The notes under the pieces are model-generated. The model was given only the letters and a program-made list of their open reading frames with translations, made no database searches and was not told the origin of the DNA. A stretch of DNA of 64,000 nt. It comes from Sinohyriopsis cumingii (taxonomy: Eukaryota; Mollusca; Bivalvia; Unionida; Unionidae). The stretch spans positions 53,532,219 through 53,596,218 of the forward strand of contig CM068835.1 of assembly GCA_028554795.2 (NCBI GenBank). The letters are read 5' to 3'. Numbering within the stretch: position 1 is the stretch's first letter; each line of letters opens with the position of its first letter. Shown here piece by piece: positions 1 through 14,800 of this stretch. The translations under genes were made by a program, and so were the position numbers.

Positions 1-861
1 AATAAACACAGCAATTAAACGTACAGGTTAGAGTTATTGCCACGAAAATGTTGTACCGCAGTATAACGAGTTATTTCTAAACATACCGCGATACATATTA
101 CGGTATACCACAGTTATGACAAGGACCAAAACCAGAATGTTCTGCGGCAGAGTCCTGATTCTTCTGTTTTAAAAAAATTCCGTCAGTTAATAGCTGGAAA
201 ACTTTCTTGTTCTAATTTATAGCAAAATAAAATTTCCATTCTTTAATTTGAAGAAAAAAATTATCATCTTCAGTTAAAATAAACAAAAATAATTCAGCTC
301 AATAGAAAATCGCAGCTGCCCCCCACCCCCAGTAATAAAAAGGGCAGAAGACGAATTTGCTATGTATGTGTTAATATTTGTATATGTTGCAATCCAAAAA
401 AAAGTTGGATCATTAAGCTTCTTCTATAAATAATACTGGGGAAAGAAATAGTGCTGACATTAGAGAGCTTATTGATAAAAATAGAAATTGTTGACGGAAA
501 CTACCAAAGTACCTGTACAGGAAAAAGTACGTACCACCGGAAACAAATACTGCGGCAAACCGGTATACTGGTAATAACATTCGCCTCTAGTGCTGATATA
601 TTTTATTGGTTCGGTTAATGGCACCGTCTTTCTACTTATGAACATAAACAGAAACATGAAGATGTACATCACTGTATAATTAGAAACTACGGAATCAATA
701 TGTGTCGCTATAAAATGATAGCCACATTCATTCCTCTGAAATGTCTTGCCTTAACAAGGCAACGACTATGAAAATTGAATATTATGATATATTCAAATTT
801 GCAAAATATTAAAAATTTCTAATGATTATGTTTGAAGTAAAATTAAAGCCGATGCTCGGAC
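1..861. other. intergenic, no gene seen
   Basis: AT-rich sequence with short homopolymer runs. No reading frame has coding character and no repeat family was recognised here. Confidence 0.5.
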
Positions 862-1203
862 GAAATGAATATTAGATATATGTTTGATGTGATGTGATTG
901 GATTTTTAACGTAGCTTTAACAATTTTCCAGTCATATCGCCACGATGTCTGCAGTGTGGCAGTTTATAGTGATGTCTAGCACTGGGGCATCATGCCGCAG
1001 ACATGTAGCATGATGTCCCACCCAGTCACATTATCCTGACACCAGACCGACCAGTCCTAACACTAATCTCTTAATTCTGAGCGACAAGCGAGGTAGCTGT
1101 TAGTACCATTTTTGTAAGTCTTTGGTATGACTCGGCCGGGAATCCACGACCGCCCGCATCCGAGGCGGACGCTCTAACCACTAGGCCACTGGAGCAGTGA
1201 TAT
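862..1203 (-). mobile_element. tRNA-derived SINE
   Basis: Read on the minus strand, it begins with a tRNA-like head at about 1203-1130. The head has a box A-like stretch (TGGCCTAGTGGTTAGAGCG) and a box B-like stretch (GTGGATTCCCGG). A roughly 250-bp tRNA-unrelated body follows, and the element ends in an AT-rich tail containing GTTAAAAATCCAATCAC. The body resembles SINEs I know from mollusc and other invertebrate sequences. It is a pol III-transcribed parasite mobilised by LINE enzymes, not a working tRNA, because the arms do not fold well and the head runs straight into the body. The tail end is approximate. Confidence 0.7.
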
Positions 1204-2526
1204 ACGTTTGAAAGGTGCGATTTATAAAAATAGTTTTCTTAGTTACCCTTGTGAAGATTTGTAAATCATATCCAACCATGTACTTTATTTAGTACAGGAA
1301 TTGGTAGATACAAACTGGTAGAGTCACTAGACACGAGATTAACGAAATCAGGAATTTTCACCAATTTGCCACAATATTAGAATAGTAGAAACAAATAACA
1401 ACGTGGTCTGGTCCATAAAATGATACTAATATATTCCCGAAATGAGAGTCAGTGATTTCTGCGATGGATCCAACTTCCCAGACTACTATTTCTTCGATAC
1501 GTGAAGCAAGCTTCTGCCTTCGTTGTACAAACCCGTATAAACGTGTGCCAGCAAATTCAAAACAGTGAACTCATGAAGACGTGCAAAAGTTGTGCTATTT
1601 CCTTAATGCACCTACCAAGAAATAATCTTATTTTTTTTTGTATGATGAGGATCAGTAATGGCATTCGTATTAAGAAACTAGTAAATACTTGATAGCATAG
1701 CAACAACTATAAATATAAAAAGTCAAATTGTAAGTTAAAGGCACAATGATGCAGAATGAACGTAATTTTGTAAAAGATCATGAAAATAGTGTAATGTGTC
1801 AACTTATAAGCTCAAATGATGCCACAAACGATAAGGTTTGTGACAATTCAGTTAGTTAATTGCTAACAACACGAGAAAAAAATGCATTAAAGGTGGTAAC
1901 CGCTTAAATTGACTCTCCGATGTTACGAACGAAACATCATAAACTGTCACGTCATCTTCGTGTAGTGGGCGGGTTATTATTATTCAAGTGTTAATAAGCT
2001 ATGTATTTACACACACACACACACACACACACCAAAAACAAAAATGGGAGACGCACGAGAGCGCAAAAAATGTAGAGGCCCATCTTTGTCACTTTCTGAG
2101 AAGAAACGATGAAGAACGGAACCTATCAATGGTTCTTCTGGGGACCAGTTTGTTCGCTGGATAGTATTGATGGCGGAGTCAGAACTGTCATCCATCACTC
2201 AAATGAAGAAGTTACAAATAACATTCATCAGGATAAGTAGCTTATAATGGCATATTTCTAGCTCCAGGAAACAAAATAACGATCTCCTCTTATGATCTAC
2301 ATTGCAGTCCTTTATGATTTGTATCCTGAGTAAAAATTTAAATTAGTGTTGTGCATGTCAATGACAATGATTGCTCCAATGGGTCATTTTTGTCAAAGGT
2401 ATTTCTTTTTTAAAAAAACACAAGTGGTCTAAAATTGTTTTCGAATTAGTATACAAATTTGTAAATTGCATAAATGAGTGTATGGCACCAACTGGATTAA
2501 AACGATTTCCGTTTTGAGTGGTATAT

Positions 2527-2578
<52 letters not shown>

Positions 2579-2931
2579 AATCTTGATTGGGTCTTCCGCC
2601 GTTTAATCGAACCGAACATAGTATGCAGGGTTGATAGAGTATCTTTGTCACGGATCCTGTACAATGTGGTTAATTGCAAATATCCCTTGAACCCAATGGT
2701 GAATCACAATGTGTGATATATGTTTCGTGTATCACAATATTTTTTCTGAGTGTTTGGTAACTTTTGTATTCGATCTCGTCAAGGTTCTGCGCTTAAAAAG
2801 ATAGAAGTCTCTCTTCATTGATGTACATGCTGAATCATTATAGCAATATTCAATGAGAAACTGTGTGGTGAATTTATATGAGCATGGAATACATGATAAG
2901 CGCATGTGTATGAAGTTTCTTTGCTTGAGAT

Positions 2932-3082
2932 ATGTTGTGTGTATATTGCCATGGCCTTCTTACGTAAATGTTGTGTGTATATTGCCATGGCCTTCTTACG
3001 TAATGGTTGTGTGTGTGTACTGCCATGGCCTTCTTGCGTAAATGTTGTGTGTATATTGCCATGGCCTTCTTACGTAAATGTT
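2932..3082 (+). repeat. 36-bp minisatellite, four units
   Basis: Four consecutive copies of a unit reading TGTTGTGTGTATATTGCCAT followed by GGCCTTCTTACGTAAA. The third copy is slightly longer and contains an extra GT. Each unit holds the palindrome GCCATGGC. It opens reading frames on both strands, which I take to be incidental. Confidence 0.9.
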
Positions 3083-6000
3083 TAAATGTTTTGAGAGGTC
3101 ATGGATGCCACCGTAAGTAATGGCTGAAATTCTGAAGGAAAAATGAAACTGAATAAATATATTTTGTTTTTTGGTGAATGGTGGTGGGGGTGAAGAGATG
3201 ATAAGACCCACAATCAGTTTGATTTCAATCCATGCAGTTCATCCAAAGTTGTGAAGCAGGTACCATGTTTTGGGTTTTGTGTTGCAGGGATAAGATCCAG
3301 GTGAGATAAGCTAAAAATGGACACTTAGTCCCTTTAGCTGTAAAGGATGGAAATTGAATTTGATGAAGAAATCATAACATACATTTGTTCAGTCCATAAA
3401 GTTGTTCCAAGGTACTAGGAAGACAATTTCTGATGAGCAGTCCTTTCGAATTGATATAAATTATCCTAATACGACATTTTATTCTGAAACAAACATTTAC
3501 AATTTTATAGGATTAATTTATGAACAAAATTTCAGCACTTATGCATGTACAGATTTTATTGCAATGAACCGGCTTACAAAAATATTACACATAATTTATA
3601 CAGATTTTTCACATTACACAAAATTTGCACAAGTTTTTCACATACAAGCCATTAAAATATTTCTTTTCTATACTTTAAAATCAAATGATTATGATCCAAT
3701 TTGAACAATAATTTTCAGATTCATAATTGATGTTTGAATTTGCTGTTAGTACTTGGTGATAAAGTGATAAAATTGGGTAACGTTTTTGGATTTGTTGGAC
3801 AAAATAATGAATATAAACACTTTCAGACAAATTTGACTCAATCCTACCTAATTAAGGAAACTGTTATTCCAGCAACTGATTAAAAGTATGCAAAAAATGC
3901 GCAAACATAAATACAGTAGGAAAAAATGAAACACTTAGGAAAACGCTACGTCGATCAAAAGAAAATGGTAACTGTATTGTAACGGGAACTGTACCAGACA
4001 TAAAGACTAAGATCATGAAAGAAGTAAGCAATCGATTTTATTTAGACTTTTCAAAAAACAGAATAACAGATTATTAACCCTTCATGTTGCTATATCTACA
4101 TGTCTGACCCAAACATTTTCGGACAAATAAACAGACATGATCACCTAAGAAAGAAACAAACTATCCAGCTGTTTTAATTTCAGCTTATTATGTTGCTAAT
4201 AAATCCTGATCTTACTGCTTTATCCGTGTTTGTTAAATCTAACTGATAGCTATCACTATCGTCAGGAGTACTACTTTGTTTTGTTTTTCTTTTTCACCAG
4301 GTCGCATTCCTCCACCCACTTCGTTCTGCAACTTTTGTCCTCCACCTGTTTTTAAACTTGTAACTATATTTGCAATAAATACGATATTTTATCAACTACT
4401 TCTTCATATGTATCTTTGAAAAAATTAATTCTTTAAAAAAATCTTCATTCTTAGGTTTATTTTATAAAGTTACCTTACTCAGATTTCGTCTTGGCTGCGA
4501 TTCTGTTCAATCACAAAAGTGTCTCCATCTTTTAGAACTCTCATTACTTCGTTGAATTTATTCATTAATTGCATATTTGAAACCCCGGGTATATGTATTA
4601 GTTGTCTTTGTATACCATTGGATTTTATTGAATATTTATGGTTTATATTGTGTTTCTTATGTATGTCAAAGCATATTCACTTTGTCCTAAAATTAATTTG
4701 TTATTAAATGTAGGAATCACTTTAAAGAATATTTTTAAAAGGCCTATACTACTTAAAACAATGGTTGCTACTAATGCTTGTTCCAGCTCATTATGTATCG
4801 TTGCTTTACCTGTAGTGTCATCTATTTTGTCCATTTAGGTAATACATTTTCTCGGTTTGTACCTCTCTGACACTTTTTTTCTTTGTTTCATTGCTGTCGT
4901 AAAAAACTTAATGTTTTATCTTTTGTATCACTTATTTTCAACTTATTATATTGCTGTTCTAATTTCATTTGTCTAATTAATGATTGTTCTTGCTTCAGGA
5001 TTCAAATCTGTCAGTAGATAAAGTTTATCAGTGAAATTATCATCATTTGATACATCAGGAATTTGTTCATCGTCACTGACGACATCTTGGCATAATTTAT
5101 ACACAAGTTATCAAAATCGTTTTTCAACAGTATCTATCCCTGTTCCAGTACTTAAAGAGCAGGTATAGAACCAAACTGAAGAACAAATTATGTTTTATTG
5201 CAGAACAAATAGCAGCAGCCCCATATTCACTGAAATTCAAGAATATAAACAAGAGTTGAAACTTTGTATAACAAACGGAACATACAAAGAACTCACATGT
5301 AAAACCTTAACTGGAAAGAAGCTGAAAAGCATTCACTATTCGTATATTTGTTGTATAATCTTTGTAAAAAAGAAAGAAGAGAAAAAAACAGGCACATGAC
5401 CTTTAGACAAAATCACACCCAAAATAACGCAATGAAAGATCATAGGAAGAATCAGATAAGTTATAAACTTGGCAGTTTTTAATACCGCAATATGTGTATG
5501 TTTTGTTGTTTTATTTATTGCTGAGATCCACAAGACATGCTGTCTTTCAATGTCATGAGCAGCACTTTTTTATATAAACTTTAAGAGACGACTGCATTCT
5601 GTTTTGGTACTGACGCACAATAATGTTTATGTGGACGTGACACTTCGATTAGTGAAGCTTTCGTCTATTTTCACATGAACTTGGCTTTCGTATATCTGCA
5701 TCACTACGAAATCTAGAAACAAAAAAGATCGTTTGTATATGTATTGATATATAAAAGTGTGTATGGATGCACATATGGAGTGGTATATATTAGTTTCTTT
5801 ATTGCATTTGTCTTTGTCTGCTTGTCAGTTTGCTTGCTTGTATATGCTTATTTACTTAATGTGAGTGGACATTCGGAATATGTGCTTTTGTAATAAGTGT
5901 TCTCAATTTTAAACTTTCGAAATGGTGTGTGCTGTAAAGTTTCACGCTATTTAAATTTTAAATTGTTCAAAATAATATTTTGTTCTTGTCACTCCCATTT

Positions 6001-6975
6001 ACAACCTCGTTATGAACTTCGTCTTTCACGATTTATTTGTTTAACACGTCATCAGGACAAATGTTAAACATCACAATTATTACAATTATCTTATTTACAT
6101 GGAAACGGTAATTACACATTGCAAGCAATGTGTTCTTCTCATGCAAAGAGCACTGTATTTGTGATAGTTATGTGTTATATTTTGAATGATCCGTTAATTT
6201 AATATGTCAATAAATTGCTTAATGGGTCTATTGTATACCGAGTGGTGTCTAATCAGTTCACATTTAAACCAAAATACCCAGACTTTCAAAGGCGTGCTGT
6301 GTCTTATAGGATCCTGGCATCTACTTTGTAAATCTCGCTATAAAAGGAATTAAACGCCAAAACGCACCATTATATATTAGCGAAACAAAAGCATGTTATT
6401 GGATGAATGATTCTTTTCAAGATGGTGGGAGTTGTCAGTCTAACAGATCACAATGCCTATGACTTTCCTTTCATTTCATGTGAGAAATCGATGGTACATA
6501 ACAGAGCGGTGGAGTCAAGGATGCCGATGATAAAGGGAATAAGTGGAGAGGAGAAAAATGATTGTATTTATTAAAAGGTGCTAATAAACGTTTTGAATTA
6601 TATAAGAAATGCACGTTTGGTAACTTAGGTATCTAAGTAAATTTATTTACACTAAGAATGCAAAGAGAACACATTCTTTCATGTTTATGACGTGTGCAAA
6701 TGAGATGGGTGTGCTCTATGAAAACAAAGTGTAGTTACCTATGGACATGATAGCAGAAAAATACCTCGACATTTATAACTGAACTTTCGTGTCCTTTCCT
6801 CTTACGTTACATAGATACCCTGCTTATTGTTGTTTATCGGCTAGCGTGTTCGTTTCTGGAGAAGCATCTGAGATGTACAGTTTTCTTTCTACCCTCAACA
6901 ACCAAGTATTTTTGTGTATTCACAAGATGCTATGTGTATAGAGGCAAACACTGTCTTATTCATTCACCAAATGTG

Positions 6976-7059
<84 letters not shown>

Positions 7060-8638
7060 CATACATACATACATACATTCTGTTACTTGAGAAGGACCTT
7101 AATACCGTTAACTTTTGGTGAAATTTACTACATCTTGTTGCTGGACATATTCCTACAAACGTTGTATAAATAGACGTATAATAATAAAAAGTAAACTTTT
7201 GTATGTGATCTCAGAAGTATTTGTATAAGTGTTTCAAATATGATTTTTATTTGTTGCTTCGAGCTGGATATCAACATAAAGTACACTGTAGCTTACAGCT
7301 CGGTACCAAAACTGCCCGGGAGGGCCAGAAAGTGTTGTTAGGATCTGTTGCTATACTGGGGTTGTGTTTGGTCAGGCAGGTGGAGATTTCTTATCTACCC
7401 ATGTCAAGAAAAGAATAACAAACCTCGTGGTGAAAGAGCAAATTAACCTAAAATACGTCCAGGAAAAATTATAGACAATCCATCATTTTCCATGCTTGAC
7501 CCGTCTATCTAATAATTAACAAATCATATGCAGGTAAGGAACATCATTTCGCAACCACATCCAAGTCTGGACGAACCATTGGTGACATTGTCTCTTTCCA
7601 CGATGGCTTTTTGGTCTCCGAGAAGCTGTTCGTATACTCTAAAACTGGTTTGGCGTACATCAGTTAAACTGTAGGAAACAAAGATTTCTGGACAAGTACT
7701 GTTAAAAGATAACCTACATGTATATTTTGACACATAACGTAAACGTGTCATGGTGATGCGTCAAAAATAGTGAAATGTGATTTTGTGTCCCCATATTATT
7801 TTACATTATCATAAATATATTGATGAGAAAAGCAATGTTTTCATCGCGCTTTTCTGACAGGATTTTAATATGTATGCTTTGTTTATACGTGCAATAACTG
7901 GAGTGTATCTCTTCTTTGACAATATTATTGATGTATATTTATGCTTTCTATGCCACTTTTTAACACTAATTCGCATTTCAAATGACCCTCGTTTATTATT
8001 ACGGGGTACACTAGACCGAAGAAGTAGGATATCTATCAGCAATTGAATTTTCTAGGATTTGATTTTCTAATTTTGCATGCAACTTATTATATATTTTGTT
8101 TACCTAAACTCTTAGGATTCTACCTCAGATATAATGTGGCATTAACTAATAAACAGAATAAACTTTATTTAGAGATTATAAAATCTCATTGGCGTGAAAT
8201 TTAGTGATAAGAAAGGCAGTGTATTTTATTAATGAATTTATTCTCATTCATAGTAAATTAGACAGGATGTCACAAGGTGATAAACCATATCAGATTCCCC
8301 TTGAACCTTTAATCTCTTACTTTCCTTCTACTGTACCTTTTTAAAATTAAAGCCAACCATGTGTGTGTGTGTGTGTGTGTGTGTGGTTTTGTGGGTTGTT
8401 TTCCTTTTCTTTAAAATGGACAGTTAAGTTTTCATATTTTGACTAGTATTGTTCATCTGCTGTCTGAGCTCATACAACGCGTATTATATGTATCGGTTAA
8501 AACGGAACAAAATAAAAGGTTTCGATATGAAATAAGGCCAAACACAAAACGGTAATGACCAAAGCGATCATCTTGGCTGCCATGTGCATAACCAAATAGC
8601 GTGGGTTTTATTGTTCCACAATTCCATCCATTGTCTAA

Positions 8639-8665
8639 TTATTATTATTATTATTATTATTATAA

Positions 8666-8758
<93 letters not shown>
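8639..8758. repeat. compound TTA/TA microsatellite
   Basis: About eight TTA units run into a (TA)n tract of roughly 45 units, with a short AATAAA interruption between them. A perfect TA tract of this length is prone to cruciform extrusion and assembly error. Confidence 0.95.
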
Positions 8759-8759
<1 letters not shown>

Positions 8760-9429
8760 TATCTGTTCTATTTTGTATTTGCATATTTGAAGAAGTTTAG
8801 AAAAACAACGCTTCGTATTTACGCACCAGGGAGGAGAAAATACTTTATCAATTTAATATGCATTGATGACTTCTGTTAAACAATTATAAATGCGAATGAA
8901 AGTAATCAAAATATTTTCAATTCATTCAATCCGCACAACAGATGACTTAAATGCGTACGTCTTAAGTAGAGGTACATAACTCCAATTTCTTTGACAAAAA
9001 GTAAGTGATAAATTACCTCCCATATGTTTATACAACCAACAATGTCGAATTACTGCTATTGATGCTGTGAACGATTATTTTCATGTATTAAATAATGTAG
9101 AGATTAATCCGTTCAATTTTCGTTATATTCACGCGGAAACGTTTTCAAATTTACAAATTACAATTAAGCATAAATTGTCAAATTTGCGATCACAAGTTAA
9201 TTTTTTTTATATATTTCATTGACAGTTACCTGTCAAATAGAACAATATGTAAGTGTACAAATCATTAAAGGTAGGTTTGAAATATACTGACAACCAGCAA
9301 ATATACGTAAAATGTTATATACACCTAACTATTACAACTACAACAAACGTTTTGCATAGTAGTGGAAAAGGATATCGTGTCGAGAAACACGAAGAACTTA
9401 GATGCAACGTGACGCTTTATATTAATTGA

Positions 9430-10160
9430 GAATTGATTTACACTGCTCGTTGCTTTGCACCCCCTTTGCTGTTCTCCTCAGAGTCGTACCTTCGAAGGAT
9501 CCTTGCGAGATCGTCATAAGACTCAGGGCCAATGTTGAATGTTTCAAGGATGCCTTGAGGAAATCTTTGAAGCATTTTTTCTGACATCCCTGAGATCGCT
9601 TTTTCTCTTACAACTCCACGTACAAGATATTCTTTGGTAGTCGTTCGTTAGACATCAGAATATGAATGCATGGGCTGCCTTGTCCATGCGAGAATCTCAG
9701 TGTCTAGGACTACGTCATTCCATCTCATCTTCATGAGTTTCCCCAGGCAGCCACATTGGAAAAGGTCCAGCTTCTTGGCATGGCATATGTATACCGTCCA
9801 GGTTTCGCATGCATAGAGAAGGGCCAGAAACAAAATGACTTTTAGTAGACCCTCTGGTTCAATGTTAGAATGATGTCTCTGTGCTGCCACACATTTACGC
9901 ATAGTCAGCCAATGTTCACGCTGGATTTGGCAATACCTGCTTTGGCTTTGTTACCGGCGTGGACTTTAAGTGACACTATACTGAGAAGTAGAAAAACTTG
10001 TTCACTGCAGGAGGATTTGACCATTCACTGTGCTTGTGGACTTTATGTAAGGCGTTCATGGGACAGGATGGTGCAACATCTGCGTCTTCTTCATGCTAAA
10101 CTTGAGACCGGAATTGAGCCAAGATGATCTATCTCTTCATGGTCCATAATCTGTTGTATG
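9430..10160 (-). pseudogene. LINE reverse transcriptase 3' fragment, decayed
   Basis: On the minus strand this is the C-terminal end of a non-LTR retrotransposon ORF2. It starts near the conserved FSMKKTQ segment (about 10110), which matches the usual G-L-x-I-x-x-K-K-T-E block after the catalytic YADD box. It continues through LLYACETWTVY at about 9800-9830 and ends near 9500-9600 with the GPESYDDLARI-type segment that closes this LINE class. Stops and frame changes between the blocks mark it as a 5'-truncated dead copy. The family was not fixed; it resembles RTE/CR1-like elements common in invertebrates. Confidence 0.75.
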
Positions 10161-11814
10161 TCAGACTCAGAACTCAGATATGTCTCTCATGTAATAGTCA
10201 ACAGTCAATATCTATAACTTGGACCTCATCTTTAATAACCTGTTCTTTTCTTCGTGATCTGTTGTTGATCCCACTGTCATAGTCGTGGAAGTAAAAAACT
10301 TGTGGGATCTGTCACGCTGGATAAGACAAAAGCACGAGCTATTTTTGGTCTGTCGTGAACAAAAAAGGAAAGCAAATCTAAATTTACCTGCTATGAGCTT
10401 GATGCCCGCATATTTATCGATATTTAGAAGCATTCGGATAAAGCAATTTCAACCATGCCAATCAACAGTTTGAACCCATGAAGTAAGTGGTACGATTTAT
10501 TAGATAATCCATATTAATCCTGTCATTTTGCCACGTGGAAACCTTACTCTCATATCATGGAATATTATGTATTTGCACCACACTAAACTTGCACAAGAAT
10601 GATGTTGAAAATACGTTCTTACAAGTATTGACTTCCCATGGGTAACTTCGTGGCTTATTAAGTGTGTGGCGAACTGCTTTGAAGGGCCCACATTTCCCAG
10701 TCAAAGAAAATTCGATCCGGCGGTTTCGTATTCAAGAGCATTGATAAATATGTGAGCAAGCGCGTCCTCTATGGGCTGGTCATCTTTTGTGGTCTATTTC
10801 AAACAAAACAAGAAAACAAAACAAATACATACAAGATAAACAGATAACCTCATGTAGGTATTTTTCAACGGAATGTTGCAGTAAAGATAACGAATGAGTG
10901 TTATTTATCACTCGACATATCTATCATCTGATTTAAGTCAGAGAAATATAAAAGCATAAGCAACTCTTCAGCAATGCACTCATTACATGTCAAGTAATTC
11001 GACCCAGAAAGTGAGGAACGATATGACAATCTTTTGTACAACAGGAACGGTTATCCATTCGATCCCAGTTCCCACAAAGCTCCTTAATTCCTAAATATGT
11101 AGGAACTGAGGGTAGTCAAGATTAAAGTAGCAATACAGTACTGCAAATTCTTTCGATGCACAGTGTGGTCAAGGCATGACAATCTTGGTTCAGAGTTACA
11201 CTAACCGATGTCATCAGAGGTGCCCATAATTTAGAACAGGCGGTACAGTCATCAAACGTTCTAATTGATGATCCTCTGGATTTTATGTCTGGACAGTCTC
11301 CTTCCACAGAACACGCGGTTTGCTACACAGAGGCTTTCATAATTCGGGATGAAATGACTCAAAGAACTGTCCAAACCAGGCGATAATAGCTTAGACAAGT
11401 TGCATAATCGTAAAGCCTAGTGACGCAGTGGAAACTGTAGAAAGGTATGGGCATCCAGAATCAGGTCCTGCAAGTAAGAAGTATCAGGTGATTGTTGGTT
11501 GCATGGTGTTTCTTTTGAAGTTGGTTATCAACGAAGAAGGCAGCTAACAATCACTTTCGATGGTTTGTCTGTCAATACTTGTCTCAAAATTCACAACGAA
11601 AACCAGATGCACTACAAACGCTCACGCCCCTGCTTGCAAATGGGTTTACACAAAGCAGCATTAAATGTATATCACAATTATTGCATTAGGGAAAACACAG
11701 ATTTGCATAGTAATCAAATATTAATTAAAACTGTCATCGTTACCAATATAACCATCAAATGACGATTCATATCTGTCAACATCATTTGTAATTATCTTAC
11801 ATATTAAAGGACCG
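10161..11814. other. intergenic, no gene seen
   Basis: Unique-looking AT-rich DNA. Short ORFs such as 11122-11307 (minus) have balanced composition but no motif and no clear splice pair, so they are not annotated. Confidence 0.45.
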
Positions 11815-14800
11815 ACAGTGTCTTGAGGTTTGGTAACAACGTTTCCTAGATCCTCAGCCAAGGAAAATTCAATTCGTTTAGGAGATGGCTTTCTTTATTC
11901 TTTCGACAAAGGTAATCTGGATAGGAAATACAGTTTCCAATCAATAGTTAGATTTCAAAAAATATGAGTCCGTTACCTATATTGAAAATATATTTTGAAT
12001 CTTCTCTCTCATGTGTTGGATTCTTGTATGTGTTTGTTGTGAGAAGAGTTGTTTGCATTTTCTCTCCAAAAAAAACATTGTTACTCGATGAGCATAAAAT
12101 GACAGTCAAAGGCAATTTTAAAAAGTAAGTCTATTTAAATTAGATTTTCTTTTTTAAAGCAATTTCCTTATTTCGCTAATGCAGATTTAGGATTACATAG
12201 TAAACTGTAATTATGCATTTTAAATTTAGTAGGAATGTTTAAATTTAAATTAATAGACATGTTTATCTTTAAATTAGTGGGCATATTTATCTTTAAATAT
12301 GTCGACATGTTATCTTTAAATCAGTAGGCATGTTATCTTTAAATTAGTTGGCATGTTATCCTTAAAGTAGTTGGCATGTTATCTTTAAATTAGTTGGCAT
12401 GTTATCTCTGAATTAGTAGGCATATCAATGTCTAAATTAGTAGGCATATTATCTTTAAATTAGTAGACATCTTATCTTTAAATTAGTATCATGTTTGTCT
12501 TTAAATTAGCATCATGTTTATCTTTAAATTAGTAGGCATGTTATCGTTAAATTATTAGGCATGTTTCTGTTTAAATTAGTAGACATATTTGTCTTTAAAT
12601 TATTAGGTATATTTGTCTTTAAATTAGTAAGCATGTTTGTCTTTAAATTATTAGGCATGTTATCGTTAAATTATTAGGCATGTTATCTTTAAATTATTAG
12701 ACATGTGTGTTTTTAAATTACTAGGCCTTTTATCTTTAAATTATTAGGCAGGTTTGTATTTAAATTAGTACAATGTTTGTCTTTAAATTAGTGCGGATGT
12801 TTGTCTTTAAATTAGTAGGTATGTTTGTCTTTAAATTAGTAGGCATGTTTGTATTTAAATTAGTAGGCATGTTTGTTAATAAACTAGTAGGCATGTTATC
12901 TTTAAATTAGAGGGCATGTTATCTTTAAATTAGTGGGCATGTTTATCTTTAAATTAGTAGGCACATTTGTCTCTAAATTAGTAGGCATGTTTGTCTTAAA
13001 TTATTACGCATGTTTGTCTTTAAATTATTAGGCAGGTTATCATTGAATTATTAGGCATGTTTGTATTTAAATTAGTAGGCATATTTATCTTTAAATTAGT
13101 GGGGATGTTTGTTTTTAAACTAGTAGGAATGCTTGTCATTAAATTAGTGGGCATGTTATCTTTAAATTAGTGAGCTTGTTATCTTTAAATTAGTGGACAT
13201 GTTTGTCTTTAAATAAGTAGGCATATTAATCTTTAATTTAGTAGGCATGTTTGTTTTTAAATTAATAGGCACGTTTGTCACTAAATTAGTAGGCATGTTA
13301 TTTTTAAATTAGTGGGCATTGCATCTTTAGATAAGTGGGCAGTTTGTCTTTAAATTAGTATGCATGTTTGTTTTTAAATTAGTAGGCATATTTGTTTTTA
13401 AATTAGTGGGCATATTTGGTTTTAAATTAGTAGGAATGTGTGTCTTTAAATTAGTAGGCATGTTTGCGTTTAAATTAGTAGGCATATTTTTCATTTAATT
13501 AGTAGGCATGTTGGTTTTTAAATTAGTAGGCATGTTTGTTAATAAATTATGCTATCTTTAAATTAGAGGGCATGTTATCTTTAAATCAGTAGGCATGTTA
13601 TCTTTAAATTAGTAGGCAGTTTGTTTTTAAATTAGTAGGCATATTTTTCATTTAATTAGTAGGCATGTTGGTTTTTAAATTAGTAGGCATGTTATCTTTA
13701 AATTAGAGGGCATGCTATCTTTAAATTAGTAGGCATGTTATCTTTAAATTAGTAGGCATGCTATCTTTAAATTAGTAGGCATGTTATCTTTAAATTAGTA
13801 GGCATGTTATCTTTACATTAGTAGGCATGCTATCTTTAAATTAGAGGGCATGCTATCTTTAAATTAGTAGGCATGTTATCTTTAAATTAGTAGGCATGCT
13901 ATCTTTAAATTAGAGAGCATGTTACCTTTAAATTAGTAGGCATGTTATCTTTAAATTAGTAGGCAGTTTGTTTTTAAATTAGTAGGCATATTTTTCATTT
14001 AATTAGTAGGCATGTTGGTTTTTAAATTAGTAGGCATGTTGGTTTTTAAATTAGTAGGCATGTTGGTTTTTAAATTAGTAGGCATGTTTGTTAATAAATT
14101 AGTAGGCATGTTATCTTTAAATTAGAGGGCATGTTATCTTTAAATTAGTAGGCAGATTGTTTTTAAATTAGTAGGCAGTTTGTTTTTAAATTTGTAGGCA
14201 TGCTATCTTTAAATGAATGGGCATTATTATCTTTAAATTAGTAGGTATATTTGTTTTTAAATTAGTAGGCATGTTTGTTTTTAAATCAGTAGGCATGTTT
14301 GTCATTAAATTAGTAGGATATTTGTTTTTAAATTAGTAGACATATTTGGCATTAAATTAGTAGGCATGTTTGTTTTTAAATCAGTAGGCATGTTTGTCAT
14401 TAAATTAGTAGGCATATTTGTTTTTAAATTAGTAGACATATTTGGCATTAAATTAGTAGGCATGTTTGTTTTTAAATCAGTAGGCATGTTTGTCCTAAAA
14501 TTAGTGGGCATGTTTGTTTTTAAATTAGTAGGCATGCTATGTTTGAATTAGTGGGCATTATTATCTTTAAATTAGGTGGCATATTTATCTTTAAATTAGT
14601 GGGCATGTTTGTCTTTAAATTAGTATGCATGTTTGTCTTAAAATTAGGTGCATTGTATTTTTTAAATTAGTAGGTATGTTAGCTTTAAATTAGTAGGCAT
14701 ATTTATCTTTAAATTAGTAGGAATGTTTGTCTTTAAATTGGTTTAGATGCTAAAGTGAATTATGCCAATATCATTTTGACTGCTGTCTGCGACCCAAAGC

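Larger units (their letters stand above)
1204..9429. other. intergenic region with microsatellites
   Basis: About 8.2 kb without a recognisable gene. It holds (AC)n at 2009-2032, (CT)n at 2530-2576, a 36-bp minisatellite at 2932-3082, (TA)n running into TACA repeats at 6977-7078, (GT)n at 8361-8384 and a TTA/TA compound array at 8639-8758. Between about 3400 and 5400 there are unusually long AT-rich open stretches on both strands (for example 3402-3704 plus and 4643-4834 minus). None shows a known domain or a splice-signal pair, so they are not called as genes. Confidence 0.5.

Noticed and set aside
2932-3082. Regularly spaced repeats that could suggest a CRISPR array
   Set aside because: Units are directly adjacent with no unique spacers, in a eukaryotic setting. 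It is a minisatellite.
3402-3704. 100-codon plus-strand frame
   Set aside because: Rich in Ile, Tyr, Phe and Asn as expected from AT-rich chance frames; no domain and no splice pair.
9870-10127. 85-codon plus-strand frame
   Set aside because: It is antisense to a LINE reverse transcriptase fragment whose conserved motifs read on the minus strand.
14305-14551. Repetitive open frames (MPTNLKTN-type repeats) inside the minisatellite
   Set aside because: Units of 24 bp keep the frame open by chance. Codon pattern and context are those of a satellite, not of a gene.
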